From positions 1,383-65,382 of the forward strand of contig NZ_LMIA01000008.1 in NCBI RefSeq assembly GCF_001428565.1: a DNA stretch of 64,000 nucleotides, given 5' to 3'. Positions 32,821 to 41,846 of the stretch are shown here, piece by piece. The notes under the pieces are model-generated. The model did no database searches. It was not told the origin of the DNA and saw nothing but the letters and a program-made list of their open reading frames with translations. This DNA is from Nocardioides sp. Root190 (GTDB lineage: Bacteria > Actinomycetota > Actinomycetes > Propionibacteriales > Nocardioidaceae). The position numbers were made by a program, and so were the translations under genes. Position 1 is the stretch's first letter. Each line of letters opens with the position of its first letter.

Positions 32821-33729
32821 TCACAGGCCGGCAAGAAACTCCTGAAGATCAGCACGGTTCGCCAGCCGTCTTACGCCTCGTCCAGTCAACGACTCAGAGC
32901 CCGAACACTCTGGCCTGCTTCGCTCCGCCTCGGGAGGAACAGGTACGGCCAGCTGGCGCCCCTGCTTCAAGGCGTACTCAGCAGTTGACATGGTTCCCGA
33001 TGTAGCACCGCACTGCACCACGACCGTGCCGAGCGACAATGCCGTCTGGAGACGGTTTCGAGCCACCAACGTTCGAGCAGATGCCGTGGTCCCCGGACTC
33101 TGCTCGGTGACCAGACAACCCCCTGAGGAGACGATCTCTTCGGCGTCACGGAGATGTTGTCGCGGCGAGATCGCATCCAGGCCACTGCCGAGGACTGCGA
33201 CCGTGATGCCACCCGCTTTCACCGCGGCTCGATGCGCGGCGATGTCCACGCCAAGGGCTAGACCCGAAACGACGCTCAGCCCTGCCTCGACGGCGTCGCG
33301 CGCGATCGCGGACGCCATCTCCGCACCCCACGGCGTCGGAGTGCGCGTGCCGACCACGGCCACCGACCGCGTTGCAGGAAGGCTGCCTCGAATGGTCACG
33401 ACGGCAGGAGGGTCGCTGATCGAACGGAGGGCAACCGGGTAGGTGTCGTCGAAGTAGCCCACAGCGATCTGTGTATCGGGCCAGATCACGTCGACGACGG
33501 TCACGGTGCCTTCGACCGCCGTGCCAGCAGCCCTGCGGCGCGCTTCGGGCGAGGCGGCGTTGAAGGCCTCAGAACTGCCGAAGGCAGACGCGAGCTTGAC
33601 GGCGCGACCAGAACCAACCCCGCGCAACGTCATCAACGCTTGAAGCCCGGCGGCAGTTCGGAGGTCCCCTCCTTGCGGCGTTGGGTCGCCGAAGTCAAAC
33701 AGGGTCTCGCTCGACATACCGCGAACCAT
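32821..33729 (-). CDS. dprA: DprA/Smf-like DNA-processing protein
   Basis: A 302-residue protein with the DprA Rossmann fold: 'VAVVGTRTPTPWGAEMASAIA', 'GLSVVSGLALGVDIAAHRAAV', 'TVAVLGSGLDAISPRQH', 'VARNRLQTALSLGTVVVQCG' and 'SGTMSTAEYALKQGRQLAVP'. DprA binds single-stranded DNA and loads RecA in transformation. The usual position in actinobacteria is a housekeeping locus beside the chelatase comM; here it is in an island beside a ComF-like fusion, so it is probably a specialised second copy. Both 33729 and 33717 are possible starts. Confidence 0.85.
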   Translation of the reverse strand: MVRGMSSETLFDFGDPTPQGGDLRTAAGLQALMTLRGVGSGRAVKLASAFGSSEAFNAASPEARRRAAGTAVEGTVTVVDVIWPDTQIAVGYFDDTYPVALRSISDPPAVVTIRGSLPATRSVAVVGTRTPTPWGAEMASAIARDAVEAGLSVVSGLALGVDIAAHRAAVKAGGITVAVLGSGLDAISPRQHLRDAEEIVSSGGCLVTEQSPGTTASARTLVARNRLQTALSLGTVVVQCGATSGTMSTAEYALKQGRQLAVPVPPEAERSRPECSGSESLTGRGVRRLANRADLQEFLAGL

Positions 33730-33818
33730 GTCACGTCACGGCGATTCCCGCCCCGCGGGCTGGCGTATCGAGGGCGGGCCGGGCAAGTTGCACAGAGCTC
33801 GAACAGACCTAGCCTTGC

Positions 33819-33863
33819 ACAACGAGACCCACCTTCCCGGCTCAGGCAGGCGGGTCTCGTTGT
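33819..33863 (-). terminator. Hairpin downstream of the ComEA-like secreted gene
   Basis: Twelve-base arms 33819-33830 and 33852-33863 (ACAACGAGACCC/GGGTCTCGTTGT) pair perfectly around a 21-nt loop, 11 bp past the stop of the reverse-strand gene ending at 33875. Confidence 0.65.
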
Positions 33864-33874
33864 AACCAAGGAGC

Positions 33875-36505
33875 TCAGCGAATGCAATGCTCCAACAAGT
33901 CGTTCCGGATGGTGAGGCCGCCCAAATCGGACGCCCGGTCGATGTAGTCAAACGCCATGTACCGGTGTGTCCCGGTGGTCCAGCAGTTGAACTGCTCAGA
34001 GGTGGGAACGTTCGCGAGGACGCCATCACCGATGTAGATGTAGACCGTTCCGTCCGCCGCGCGCAGCAGTCGAAGTGTGTTGGCGGAGGAGCCGTCGTTG
34101 TTGAACATCAGCTCGTCCAACTTCTGTCGGGTGACGATGTAGTCCGTCGCGTTTGAGGGGCACGTGAATGGGGCGTCGCTTTGGGTGAGCCCGAGGAGGT
34201 CTTTGGGATAGGTGTTGAAGCGGACTGGGTAGCCGGCCTGGGCGATACACACGTAGTCACCCGGTGTCGGGATGCTACGAATAGTGCCGTCGACGGTCGA
34301 TACGAAGTAGGAGTGCTCATTCGGGTCCTGCAGGATGTATCCGGCCGGAAGTCCAGTGTCTCCGCCGCCCCCGGTCACGGGCTTGAACAGGTCGCTGTAG
34401 TAGTCGTCCTGGCAGGCCTCATCCACTCCCGGATTCACGGAACCGGCTCGTACGATGCAGTGCCCTTGGACGGTGCGGCCGCGGCCATCGACCGTCGGAG
34501 CGGGCCTGTAGTGATCGGCGCGGAACTGGATGGTATTGAATCCAGTAGATAGTCCTTCGGCTGCGACGCGAATGATGCCGGCGTACTTCAAGTACCGAAC
34601 CTTGTCACGGAATGCCGTGAGGCGCTTGTGCAGATCGTCGAGCTCACCAACTGAGCGGCCCTGGGCGACACCGATGCGTAGGGCACTGTCCAGGATGGTG
34701 ATAACGGAGTCCTCGAGGCAGGCGTGGAGTTCACTGGAGAAACGAACCAGAGCGGTGGGCACGTCAGGCGCCGAGACGCTTGCCAACACCGGGAGAGCAC
34801 AACTGATGCCGTCAATGACGGTCTGGAACAGGTCAGAGTTGGTTCCGATGTTCAACTTTGAGAACACGGCGTTGAGTTCGCTCAGTGCGGAGTCGAGTCC
34901 AAATTTCGCGAAGGTGTAGCCCATTTCGCCTCGGTGGTCCGCGGTACCGGTTGTGCCGGGGCGAACGTCGATTGCGATGTCGTCTCCAGGAAAGGTGATC
35001 AGACCTGAGCTGTCGCCAGCGCCGGCGAAGGCGCGGATGGCGTACGCGGTGAGGTCGGTGTCAGGCAGAACGCGCTTGACCTCGAACGCGTTCGCGCCGG
35101 CGTTCTCCCGCCATCTCACGATGGTGGAACTGTTATTTCGGACCACGGTGCGCGCTGCATCCTGTCCGCTGCCCTGGGTTGCCGGGGGGACGGGCGCACC
35201 GGCACCGACGCAGTGCTTGAACAAGAACCCGTTGACTGGCCGGATGTTGCCGGGCAGGTTGAAGAACGCGTCGTGGATGTCGACCCATGTCTTCTGCGGG
35301 CTGGGAGGGTCAAAGATTGAAGTTCCGGCACGCTGGGCCCAAGGTGTCGAGCAGGCTGGGGCGAAGAACCGGTCGCCAAACAAGATGCCACCGGTCACTT
35401 CGGCACCCATTGACAGCAAGGTGTAGGACTTCCCGATCCAGGCGGTGGCGACGTTGCTCAGCGAGTGCACCGGCGCTGACAGCTGCGTTCCGTTGCCGAC
35501 GAGGGACGCGGTGAGGCTCTCGCCGCCCGGACCGTTCGACGTATCCGCGAAGCTGTGCAGGATGTAGGGGTCGTAGTAGGTGTCGGAGTCGTCGTCGGGG
35601 AAGTCAGCACGGTTGCTCGGCAGGGTGACAGTCACTGTCTGTTCGCCGTCGGCCCACGGGCCCCAGATGTGCATGTCGGCGTTCGGGATGTACGGCTCCG
35701 GCATCTTTGTCGGCTGGTCGCCCGGCTCGATCGACGCCCATGCCCCGCTTGCAGCGTCCACGACTCCGGCGGGGACCGTCAGTCCGTACAGATCCCGGGA
35801 GACCGTGATGGTCTGGCCCGGGTAGGTCCAGCGCCAACTGCTGGCCGCGGATCGAATCGGGGCCGGGGTGAGGCACGACTTGGCGATCACCGCTTCCAGG
35901 GTGCCCTTTCCGACACCTCCGACTCGTTCGGGGGTGACATGCCTCAAGGATGCGTACGGACGGGCGTCGACCAGGCGCTGCGCTACGGGCTTGGAGATCT
36001 TCAGCCGCGCAGCGAGGTCGGCGACCGGCGAAACGGCAAGGTCGATCTTCCCGTTGGCATTGCACACATTCGGCGCCGGCGGCGGGAACATGGTCGGGGT
36101 CGCGCACGCCTTCGAGCTCGCGATGATCGCAGCCAATCTGCCCGGGCCGATCCCCTCAACGACGGATAGGTCACTGACCTGCAGGAACGGTCGCCACGTC
36201 ACGACGCGCTCAGCAACAGGCACATCCACCTTCAGCGCGCCGGCGAGCTCGTTGACTGGGGCGAGGTTGATGTTCGTTTGCCCCTCAGCGCAGACCATCC
36301 GAACCTCGGGCAGGTTCGCGGCCGTCAGCGCGGAGCCGGAGGCCGCTGCGGGGACGGAACTCGCTTGGGCGGTTGCTTTGACAGCATCGCTGGCAAACGC
36401 GGCGGGCACCTGCGTGGCCGAGAAAGTGAGCGTGAGCGCAACCATCGTGGTCGCGGTGCCGTCGACGAGCTTCCGCCGGCGTCGCTTCGAATTCAACATG
36501 ATCAT
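33875..36505 (-). CDS. Large secreted protein with two ComEA-like helix-hairpin-helix modules
   Basis: An 876-residue protein. A signal peptide (about 1-39, '...TLTFSATQVPAAFA') is followed by two modules at about 78-135 ('INLAPVNELAGAL...VVEGIGPGRLAAII') and 154-212 ('IDLAVSPVADLAARL...VGGVGKGTLEAVI'). Both fit the ComEA-type HhH DNA-binding pattern. A central region of about 500 residues is unrecognised. The C-terminus has repeated 'GYILQDPNEHSYFV...DGTIRSIPT' and 'LLRAADGTVYIYIGDG' segments like surface-protein repeats. The ATG at 36505 is chosen as it gives a clean signal peptide. It may bind DNA outside the cell. Confidence 0.7.
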   Translation of the reverse strand: MIMLNSKRRRRKLVDGTATTMVALTLTFSATQVPAAFASDAVKATAQASSVPAAASGSALTAANLPEVRMVCAEGQTNINLAPVNELAGALKVDVPVAERVVTWRPFLQVSDLSVVEGIGPGRLAAIIASSKACATPTMFPPPAPNVCNANGKIDLAVSPVADLAARLKISKPVAQRLVDARPYASLRHVTPERVGGVGKGTLEAVIAKSCLTPAPIRSAASSWRWTYPGQTITVSRDLYGLTVPAGVVDAASGAWASIEPGDQPTKMPEPYIPNADMHIWGPWADGEQTVTVTLPSNRADFPDDDSDTYYDPYILHSFADTSNGPGGESLTASLVGNGTQLSAPVHSLSNVATAWIGKSYTLLSMGAEVTGGILFGDRFFAPACSTPWAQRAGTSIFDPPSPQKTWVDIHDAFFNLPGNIRPVNGFLFKHCVGAGAPVPPATQGSGQDAARTVVRNNSSTIVRWRENAGANAFEVKRVLPDTDLTAYAIRAFAGAGDSSGLITFPGDDIAIDVRPGTTGTADHRGEMGYTFAKFGLDSALSELNAVFSKLNIGTNSDLFQTVIDGISCALPVLASVSAPDVPTALVRFSSELHACLEDSVITILDSALRIGVAQGRSVGELDDLHKRLTAFRDKVRYLKYAGIIRVAAEGLSTGFNTIQFRADHYRPAPTVDGRGRTVQGHCIVRAGSVNPGVDEACQDDYYSDLFKPVTGGGGDTGLPAGYILQDPNEHSYFVSTVDGTIRSIPTPGDYVCIAQAGYPVRFNTYPKDLLGLTQSDAPFTCPSNATDYIVTRQKLDELMFNNDGSSANTLRLLRAADGTVYIYIGDGVLANVPTSEQFNCWTTGTHRYMAFDYIDRASDLGGLTIRNDLLEHCIR

Positions 36506-36657
36506 GGTGCGGACCCCCACGCGTCCTCGATGTGGCAATTCCAACCTCCACAGAGAAGGCGGGCCTAGCGTAGTGACGCCGGAAATGACCGTCGCGTCAG
36601 CGATTTTGGGGACACCCAGAAACCGCCAAAGGGCGGCGCGCCACACGCCGATGCGCT

Positions 36658-37167
36658 ATGCGGTTGCAGGATCTGTCACCACCTCGTGCAGCAGACCCCT
36701 TCACCAGCCCGCTGGACCCCGAGCACGTCTTCGCAGTCGGCAACAGCACGATCGACGCTCGCTACCTTCCGCTCGAACCCTTCGCTGCCATGATCCTCGG
36801 CCGTTTCAACGCGGCATGGCTCGACGCCGACAAGCCCGTCGACGAGCACCTCTCCTACAAGGCCTCCCGGACCGTTTCCTGGTCGGACCGCGGCGACAGC
36901 CAAGTGGCCGCCTCCCGGACCGCGTCCGCACAGCGCAGCATCGACAAGTTCCTTGCCAAGATCGGACTCTGCAAAGTGGGCATCACCGCAAGCAGCATCG
37001 CGCACTGGCGCATCGCGAGCGCCCTTCAGTCCGATGACGTCGAGATGGCTTTGATGATCAGCGGACGAGAAAGCCACGCACGGATGATCCAGGCCATCGG
37101 CAGTTACCGGGTGCCGTCGGCCGACGACCTGCTCGCCGACGGCGAGACCTTCTCGATCCCGGCCTGA
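36658..37167 (+). CDS. Hypothetical protein, possible degenerate tyrosine-recombinase fragment
   Basis: A 169-residue protein. 'ARYLPLEPFAAMILGRFNAAW' and 'ITASSIAHWRIASALQSDDVEMALMISGRESHARMIQAIG' resemble the late catalytic part of actinobacterial integrases: an HxxR-box-like segment, then a LGH-box-like 'SGRESHA'. The catalytic Arg/His/Tyr set is not complete and the protein is about a third of integrase length. If the reading is right this is a remnant marking past mobility of the island. Otherwise it is an unrecognised protein. Confidence 0.4.
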   Translation: MRLQDLSPPRAADPFTSPLDPEHVFAVGNSTIDARYLPLEPFAAMILGRFNAAWLDADKPVDEHLSYKASRTVSWSDRGDSQVAASRTASAQRSIDKFLAKIGLCKVGITASSIAHWRIASALQSDDVEMALMISGRESHARMIQAIGSYRVPSADDLLADGETFSIPA

Positions 37168-37385
37168 CCCATCGCCACGGGTGGACCCATGGCGACGTCC
37201 CCGCCGACCCGGAGCCAACGCGATGGCGGCCGCGGACAAGAACTTTGACAACTCCAAAGGAAACTCCCGGCGCTGAGGACGACACGGTCGCCAACTCTCC
37301 GGGCCCACGAAAGGAGGTGCAAACCACCGGGCCACGGGATTCATCCGCTCACCCGCGAGGACAAGGTGCGGTTCGCGCTTCCTCG

Positions 37386-40300
37386 TCAGGCGACCTCGGT
37401 CGGTACGGCGTGGCCCTTGACGCCGCGGAGGATGTCGACGATGACGTCCACGTCGGCTTCAGGGAAGACGAAGTCAGGGCCGGTCGGGGCGTGGTCGATG
37501 TAGGGCGACTCGTACAGCCGGCCCGGTTCGACCACACCGTTGGTGGCGAGCTCGTCGATGATCAACGTGATGAAGCGGATCTGGTCGGCAGTGGCCTTCC
37601 CCTCCTCGAGGTAGGCGCCGAACGCTTCGGCGGCCGCGGCACGGTCCAGGCCGACGAGTCCGCGGATGAACAGTCCAAGGCCGCCGGACTGCTCGGAGGC
37701 CCAGACGATGTCGACCTTTGCTCCGGCACCGCTGGCCAGCAGCATCTCCTCCAGCGCCTGGAGGTCGTCGGGGGTGAGTTGCTTGTTACGACGCAGACGG
37801 TGCAGCGCGACGTGGTCCTCGTGGTCCTTGAGGTACGCCGCGGCCTTGGCGCGGAAGCGTTCCATGTTGGTGCCCGGTGTCGCACCGGGCAGGTCGACGT
37901 AGATCTCTTCGCCGAGTTCGTCCTTGAAGTCGGTGTAGACGGTCGTCTTCTGGGCCTTGTCGAGGAACTGGACCAGGCCCCGGAGGCGAAGGCGGACCAG
38001 TTCCAGCATCGGCAGGGTGACATCGACCCACCACTCATCGCTGGCGACCTCTTCGAGGCGTTCGGCTTGGGCCGCGACCGAAGGGATGGCGGTCTTGGTG
38101 AGCAGGCCGTGCGCGATGTCCTGAATGGTGGCGCGGATCCGTTCAGCGGTGAGGGCGTCGCCCTCGAGCTGGGCGAGTTGGCGCCGCAGGACCAGTACGT
38201 CGAAGCGTTTGGCGGTCTCTTCGTCGTCCTTGACGGTGGAGGGCAGGCCCGCGAGGTGTTCGAGGACCTCCACGGCTGCCTCGGGAGTGAGGGAGCCCCA
38301 GGCCTTCTGGTCGGCGTACTTCTCGACCCAGCGTCGGTGGGGGCGGACGAGGAAGTTCTCGAGGTTCATGCCCGCGACGTACTCGTGCAGCGTGTTGGCG
38401 GTCGAGTGGCGAAGTTCGGGTTCCTGGTCGACGTGGTCCAGGGCGGCGACCAGGGCGAGGCGGGTTTCGAAGAGGCGCTGGTTGAGCGACTTCTGGTTCG
38501 ACCCCTCGGAGCCGGGGAGGTCCTGGCTGAAGTATTCGAGGTTGCCGCAGAAGTCGAAGACCAGGAAGTTCTTCTTGTCCTCGCCGGGGCCGAACAGGTC
38601 CGGGGCCAGTCGGGTGCCGCGGCCGATCATCTGCCAGAACTTCGACTTCGAGCGGACCATCTTGAAGAACACGAGGTTGGCGACTTCGGGGACGTCGATG
38701 CCGGTGTCGAGCATGTCGACGCTGATCGCGATGTTCGGATCCTTCTCGGCGACTGAGAAGTCGTCGATCAGGGACTGGGCGTACGACATGCCGTGGGTGA
38801 TGACGCGGGCGAAGTGGCCGGCCTTTTCGGGGTACTGGGCGTCGAACCGGTCAGCGATGAACTGGGCGTGGTCGCGGTTCTTGGCGAAGATGATGGTCTT
38901 GGCCAGTCGATCGCCTCCGGCGACCTTGTAGCCCTTGTCCATCACCGTGGCCAGGACCTTGTCGACCGTGTCGATGTTGAAGAGGAACCGGTTGAGTTCC
39001 TCTGAATCAACCGCGTCCGGTGGGCCGTCCTCGCCCCAGTCGAGGCTGTCCCACTCGTCCTTCTCGTCCTCGCTCAGGTCGGCGTACTTGATGCCGTGGC
39101 GCAGGAACTTGGTGCCGACCGAGACTCCGACCGGTGGGACGAGGAAGCCCTCGCTCACTGCCTCGTCGAGGGTGTAGGCGTCGGTGGGTACGCCGTCCTC
39201 GAGGTGGAAGAGGCGGTAGGTGTTGTGGTCGACCTCGTCCTTGGGTGTGGCAGTGAGCCCGACGAGGAGGGAGTCGAACCAGGAGAAGATCGCGCCGTAC
39301 TTCTGGTAGACCGACCGGTGGGCCTCGTCGATCACGATGAGGTCGAAGTAGCCGGGACCGAACTTGCCCAGGCCACCGTCGGTGTCGCCGATGAGGTTCA
39401 TCATCGTCGGGTACGTCGAGACGTACACCCGCCCATCGGCGACCTTGTCGGTCAACAGGTTCACGGTCGTGGCTGCGGGCAGGTGGGCCTTGAAGGCATT
39501 GGTGGCCTGGGTGACCAGCGCGGTGCGGTCGGCCAGAAACAGCACGCGCTTGGCCCAGTTGGCCTTCATCAGCTGGTCGACGAGCGCGATCGTCATGCGG
39601 GTCTTCCCGGACCCGGTCGCCATCACCAGCAGCGTCTCGCGCTGCTTCTTCGTGAACGCCTCATCGATCGCCCGGATGGCACGCTGCTGGTAGTGGCGCC
39701 CGGCGATCTCGGTGTCGATCCCGACCGAGGCCAGCGACAGTCGGGTGTGGCGCCGCTGGAGGAGCAGCTCGAGTTCGGCCCGGGTGTAGAAGCCCTGCAC
39801 CTCGCGCGGCGGGTACCCGGCGGCGTCGTCCCACAGCCAGTGCTCGTAGCCATTCGTGTAAAAGATGACCGGGCGGCGGCCGAACTGCTGCTCAAGGCAA
39901 TCGGCGTACAACTTGGCTTGCTGCTGGCCCTCCTGGGCCGAGCGGGTGGTGCGCTTGGCCTCCACCACCGCCAACGGCAGTCCGTCCTCGCCCCACAGGA
40001 CGTAGTCGACAAACCCGGTGCCCTGGTTGTTGGGCATCCCAGTCACTTCGAACTCGCGGTCGCGGGGTTCGGCCAACGCCCAGCCGGCTTCGCCGAGGAG
40101 GACGTCGATGAACAGGTCGCGGGTGTCGGCCTCGGAGTACTCGTGGTCATCGACCGTCGTCTTCGCGGCCTGCGCGGCCTTGATCTGTTCGCGCAGTTGG
40201 GCGATCTCGGCGTCCTTGGCGGCGGCGAGTTCGTACTTGTCTGCCAGCGCCTTCGCGAGAGCCTCGTCCTGTGCCTTGAACTTCGCGGCGAGCTTCACCA

Positions 40301-40751
40301 GGTCATCACGCGACAGCGGCGCCGCCTTCGCCGCGAGGGCTGGGTCGAACGCGGCCTTCGTCGGTACGGCACCGGGGTCGGCTGAGTGGTGGAACGTCGC
40401 CCACACCACCACGTGGTGCAGTTCGCGGAGGACCTGGAGCGCGACCTGAGGTGGGATCGGGCGAACTTCGTGGACAGCGGTGTTGCCCAGTTTGCGGATC
40501 AGGTTCAGCTTCTGGCGGATCCCGTTCCCGGTCCGGGCCTTGAACTCGGCGGCGTTGATCCGAGCCGCCAGGTCCGGCTGGTATGGCACCGGCAGCGCGA
40601 GGACGTCGTACAAGTGTCCGACGAGTTCCTCGACCGCGCGACGGCTGTAGAAGCATGCCGAGCGGGGATCAGACGCCAGGTAGGACTCGGCCCGGGCACA
40701 GTCGTCGTGCAATGACGGCAATGCATGCCGGACGAAGTCGAAGTTGCCCAT
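37386..40751 (-). CDS. hsdR: Type I restriction enzyme, R subunit (HsdR)
   Basis: An 1121-residue ATP-dependent translocase and nuclease. An N-terminal DUF4145-like helical region (about 10-120) is followed by a coiled stretch and the HsdR_N nuclease with 'LPLAVVEAKRT' (E-x-K near residue 260). The helicase has Walker A 'MATGSGKTRMT' (about 375) and DEAH 'VIDEAHRSVYQKYG' (about 470). The second RecA lobe is 'MLDTGIDVPEVANLVFFKMVRSKSKFWQMIGRGTR' in pattern. The C-terminus is EcoEI R-like. It appears intact. It is the last gene of the M-S-nuclease-R operon, 9 bp after the nuclease gene. Confidence 0.94.
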   Translation of the reverse strand: MGNFDFVRHALPSLHDDCARAESYLASDPRSACFYSRRAVEELVGHLYDVLALPVPYQPDLAARINAAEFKARTGNGIRQKLNLIRKLGNTAVHEVRPIPPQVALQVLRELHHVVVWATFHHSADPGAVPTKAAFDPALAAKAAPLSRDDLVKLAAKFKAQDEALAKALADKYELAAAKDAEIAQLREQIKAAQAAKTTVDDHEYSEADTRDLFIDVLLGEAGWALAEPRDREFEVTGMPNNQGTGFVDYVLWGEDGLPLAVVEAKRTTRSAQEGQQQAKLYADCLEQQFGRRPVIFYTNGYEHWLWDDAAGYPPREVQGFYTRAELELLLQRRHTRLSLASVGIDTEIAGRHYQQRAIRAIDEAFTKKQRETLLVMATGSGKTRMTIALVDQLMKANWAKRVLFLADRTALVTQATNAFKAHLPAATTVNLLTDKVADGRVYVSTYPTMMNLIGDTDGGLGKFGPGYFDLIVIDEAHRSVYQKYGAIFSWFDSLLVGLTATPKDEVDHNTYRLFHLEDGVPTDAYTLDEAVSEGFLVPPVGVSVGTKFLRHGIKYADLSEDEKDEWDSLDWGEDGPPDAVDSEELNRFLFNIDTVDKVLATVMDKGYKVAGGDRLAKTIIFAKNRDHAQFIADRFDAQYPEKAGHFARVITHGMSYAQSLIDDFSVAEKDPNIAISVDMLDTGIDVPEVANLVFFKMVRSKSKFWQMIGRGTRLAPDLFGPGEDKKNFLVFDFCGNLEYFSQDLPGSEGSNQKSLNQRLFETRLALVAALDHVDQEPELRHSTANTLHEYVAGMNLENFLVRPHRRWVEKYADQKAWGSLTPEAAVEVLEHLAGLPSTVKDDEETAKRFDVLVLRRQLAQLEGDALTAERIRATIQDIAHGLLTKTAIPSVAAQAERLEEVASDEWWVDVTLPMLELVRLRLRGLVQFLDKAQKTTVYTDFKDELGEEIYVDLPGATPGTNMERFRAKAAAYLKDHEDHVALHRLRRNKQLTPDDLQALEEMLLASGAGAKVDIVWASEQSGGLGLFIRGLVGLDRAAAAEAFGAYLEEGKATADQIRFITLIIDELATNGVVEPGRLYESPYIDHAPTGPDFVFPEADVDVIVDILRGVKGHAVPTEVA

Positions 40752-40760
40752 GGTGGCCGG

Positions 40761-41843
40761 TCACTCGCCCTTGTTCTCGATGCCGAAGTGGTCGGCGAGG
40801 CGTTCCAGGGTGAACTCCTGGCGCAGTTTGCAGGCGCTGTGCTGGCTAGCGAACATGCCCTTCTGCCAGTAGGCCTCTGTCTCGGGATGGGCATCCAGCC
40901 ACTCAACCGGAACGACCCACTCAGCCATGTCATCGTCGGCGTCATCGAAGTGCGGGTGCGGCGTGCCGACAAGATCCTGCTCAGACAGCTTCACCCAGTC
41001 GTCGCCGACCTTGACGAGGGCTTCTACCCACCGGCGTGCGGGGGCGAGCGTCTTGCCAACAGCGACGTAGCCGGTACCGGGAACGTTGACCCATACGCGA
41101 GCACCCTCGGGGAGGGTCCTCATCGTCTGCGAGTAGAACTTCCCGCCTCCGGCGGCGATGAAGCCAAACTTCTGGGCGTCCTGCCAGGGCCGGTTACCGC
41201 CATACGAGACGTACCAGTCCAGCCCGTTCCACGCGGCCCGCTTGCCCTTCTTCGCCGAAGATGTTGCCGCCGGAGTGCCTTCGTCGGAAGCCGCGAGCCA
41301 AGACCGGGCGAGGTACTTGCGGTTCTCGTCCTCCAAGTAGGAGAAGAAGACCGCGTTGACCGGGACACCGAAACTGCGCAGGTAGTTGACGATGCGCTCG
41401 GAGCTGTTGTCGAGATCTGAAGCGACGACTGTCAACTGGAGCTCGCCGTTGAGCTCGTCGGGCGGAGCGCTGCCGAAGACATCCTCGAAAGCCGCTTCGA
41501 ACGGTTGGTCGAGGTGCTTGTCGGCGATGTCGATGACTTCATCGCGCGAGAGCGTCGACACCCACGAGCCGTAGTCGAGAATCTGCGCGACGACCTCTCG
41601 CGGCGTCCGGTCGCGCTTGAGTTCCAGGACGTGAAGGTTGCCGTCGGTGTCGATGGCCAACAGGTCGAGGCGCTTGCCGTATGGCGTCGCCACCTCGCTG
41701 CCGATCACCAGCAGGCGCACGCCGAGCAGAGACGGGTCGCGCAGCAAGAACTGGTGGAGTTCTTTCTCGGCCGGAAGCACCGTGGCCTTCAGCGGCCGTG
41801 GCTCGTCACCGTCGATGCGCCACATCCTCATCTCAACAGGCAC
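40761..41843 (-). CDS. NucS/DUF91-like PD-(D/E)xK nuclease inside the restriction operon
   Basis: A 360-residue protein. The N-terminal 130 residues have an endonuclease NucS-like fold pattern. The core 'KRLDLLAIDTDGNLHVLELK' gives Asp60 and Glu74-x-Lys76, the PD-(D/E)xK catalytic set, followed by 'REVVAQILDYGSWV' typical of DUF91 proteins. The C-terminal half ('WYVSYGGNRPWQDAQKFGFIAAGG', 'ARVWVNVPGTGYVAVGK') looks like a separate small domain, perhaps for modified-base or nucleic-acid recognition. It lies 3 bp after hsdS and 9 bp before hsdR, in the same operon. The function is inferred. Confidence 0.78.
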   Translation of the reverse strand: MPVEMRMWRIDGDEPRPLKATVLPAEKELHQFLLRDPSLLGVRLLVIGSEVATPYGKRLDLLAIDTDGNLHVLELKRDRTPREVVAQILDYGSWVSTLSRDEVIDIADKHLDQPFEAAFEDVFGSAPPDELNGELQLTVVASDLDNSSERIVNYLRSFGVPVNAVFFSYLEDENRKYLARSWLAASDEGTPAATSSAKKGKRAAWNGLDWYVSYGGNRPWQDAQKFGFIAAGGGKFYSQTMRTLPEGARVWVNVPGTGYVAVGKTLAPARRWVEALVKVGDDWVKLSEQDLVGTPHPHFDDADDDMAEWVVPVEWLDAHPETEAYWQKGMFASQHSACKLRQEFTLERLADHFGIENKGE

Positions 41844-41846
41844 TGA

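Noticed and set aside
37309..37385. AAAGGAGGTG, a strong ribosome-site-like sequence with a short frame after it
   Set aside because: The GTG is fused to the site with no spacing, and the frame runs only into the antisense of hsdR. Possibly the stump of a lost gene, not a supported CDS.
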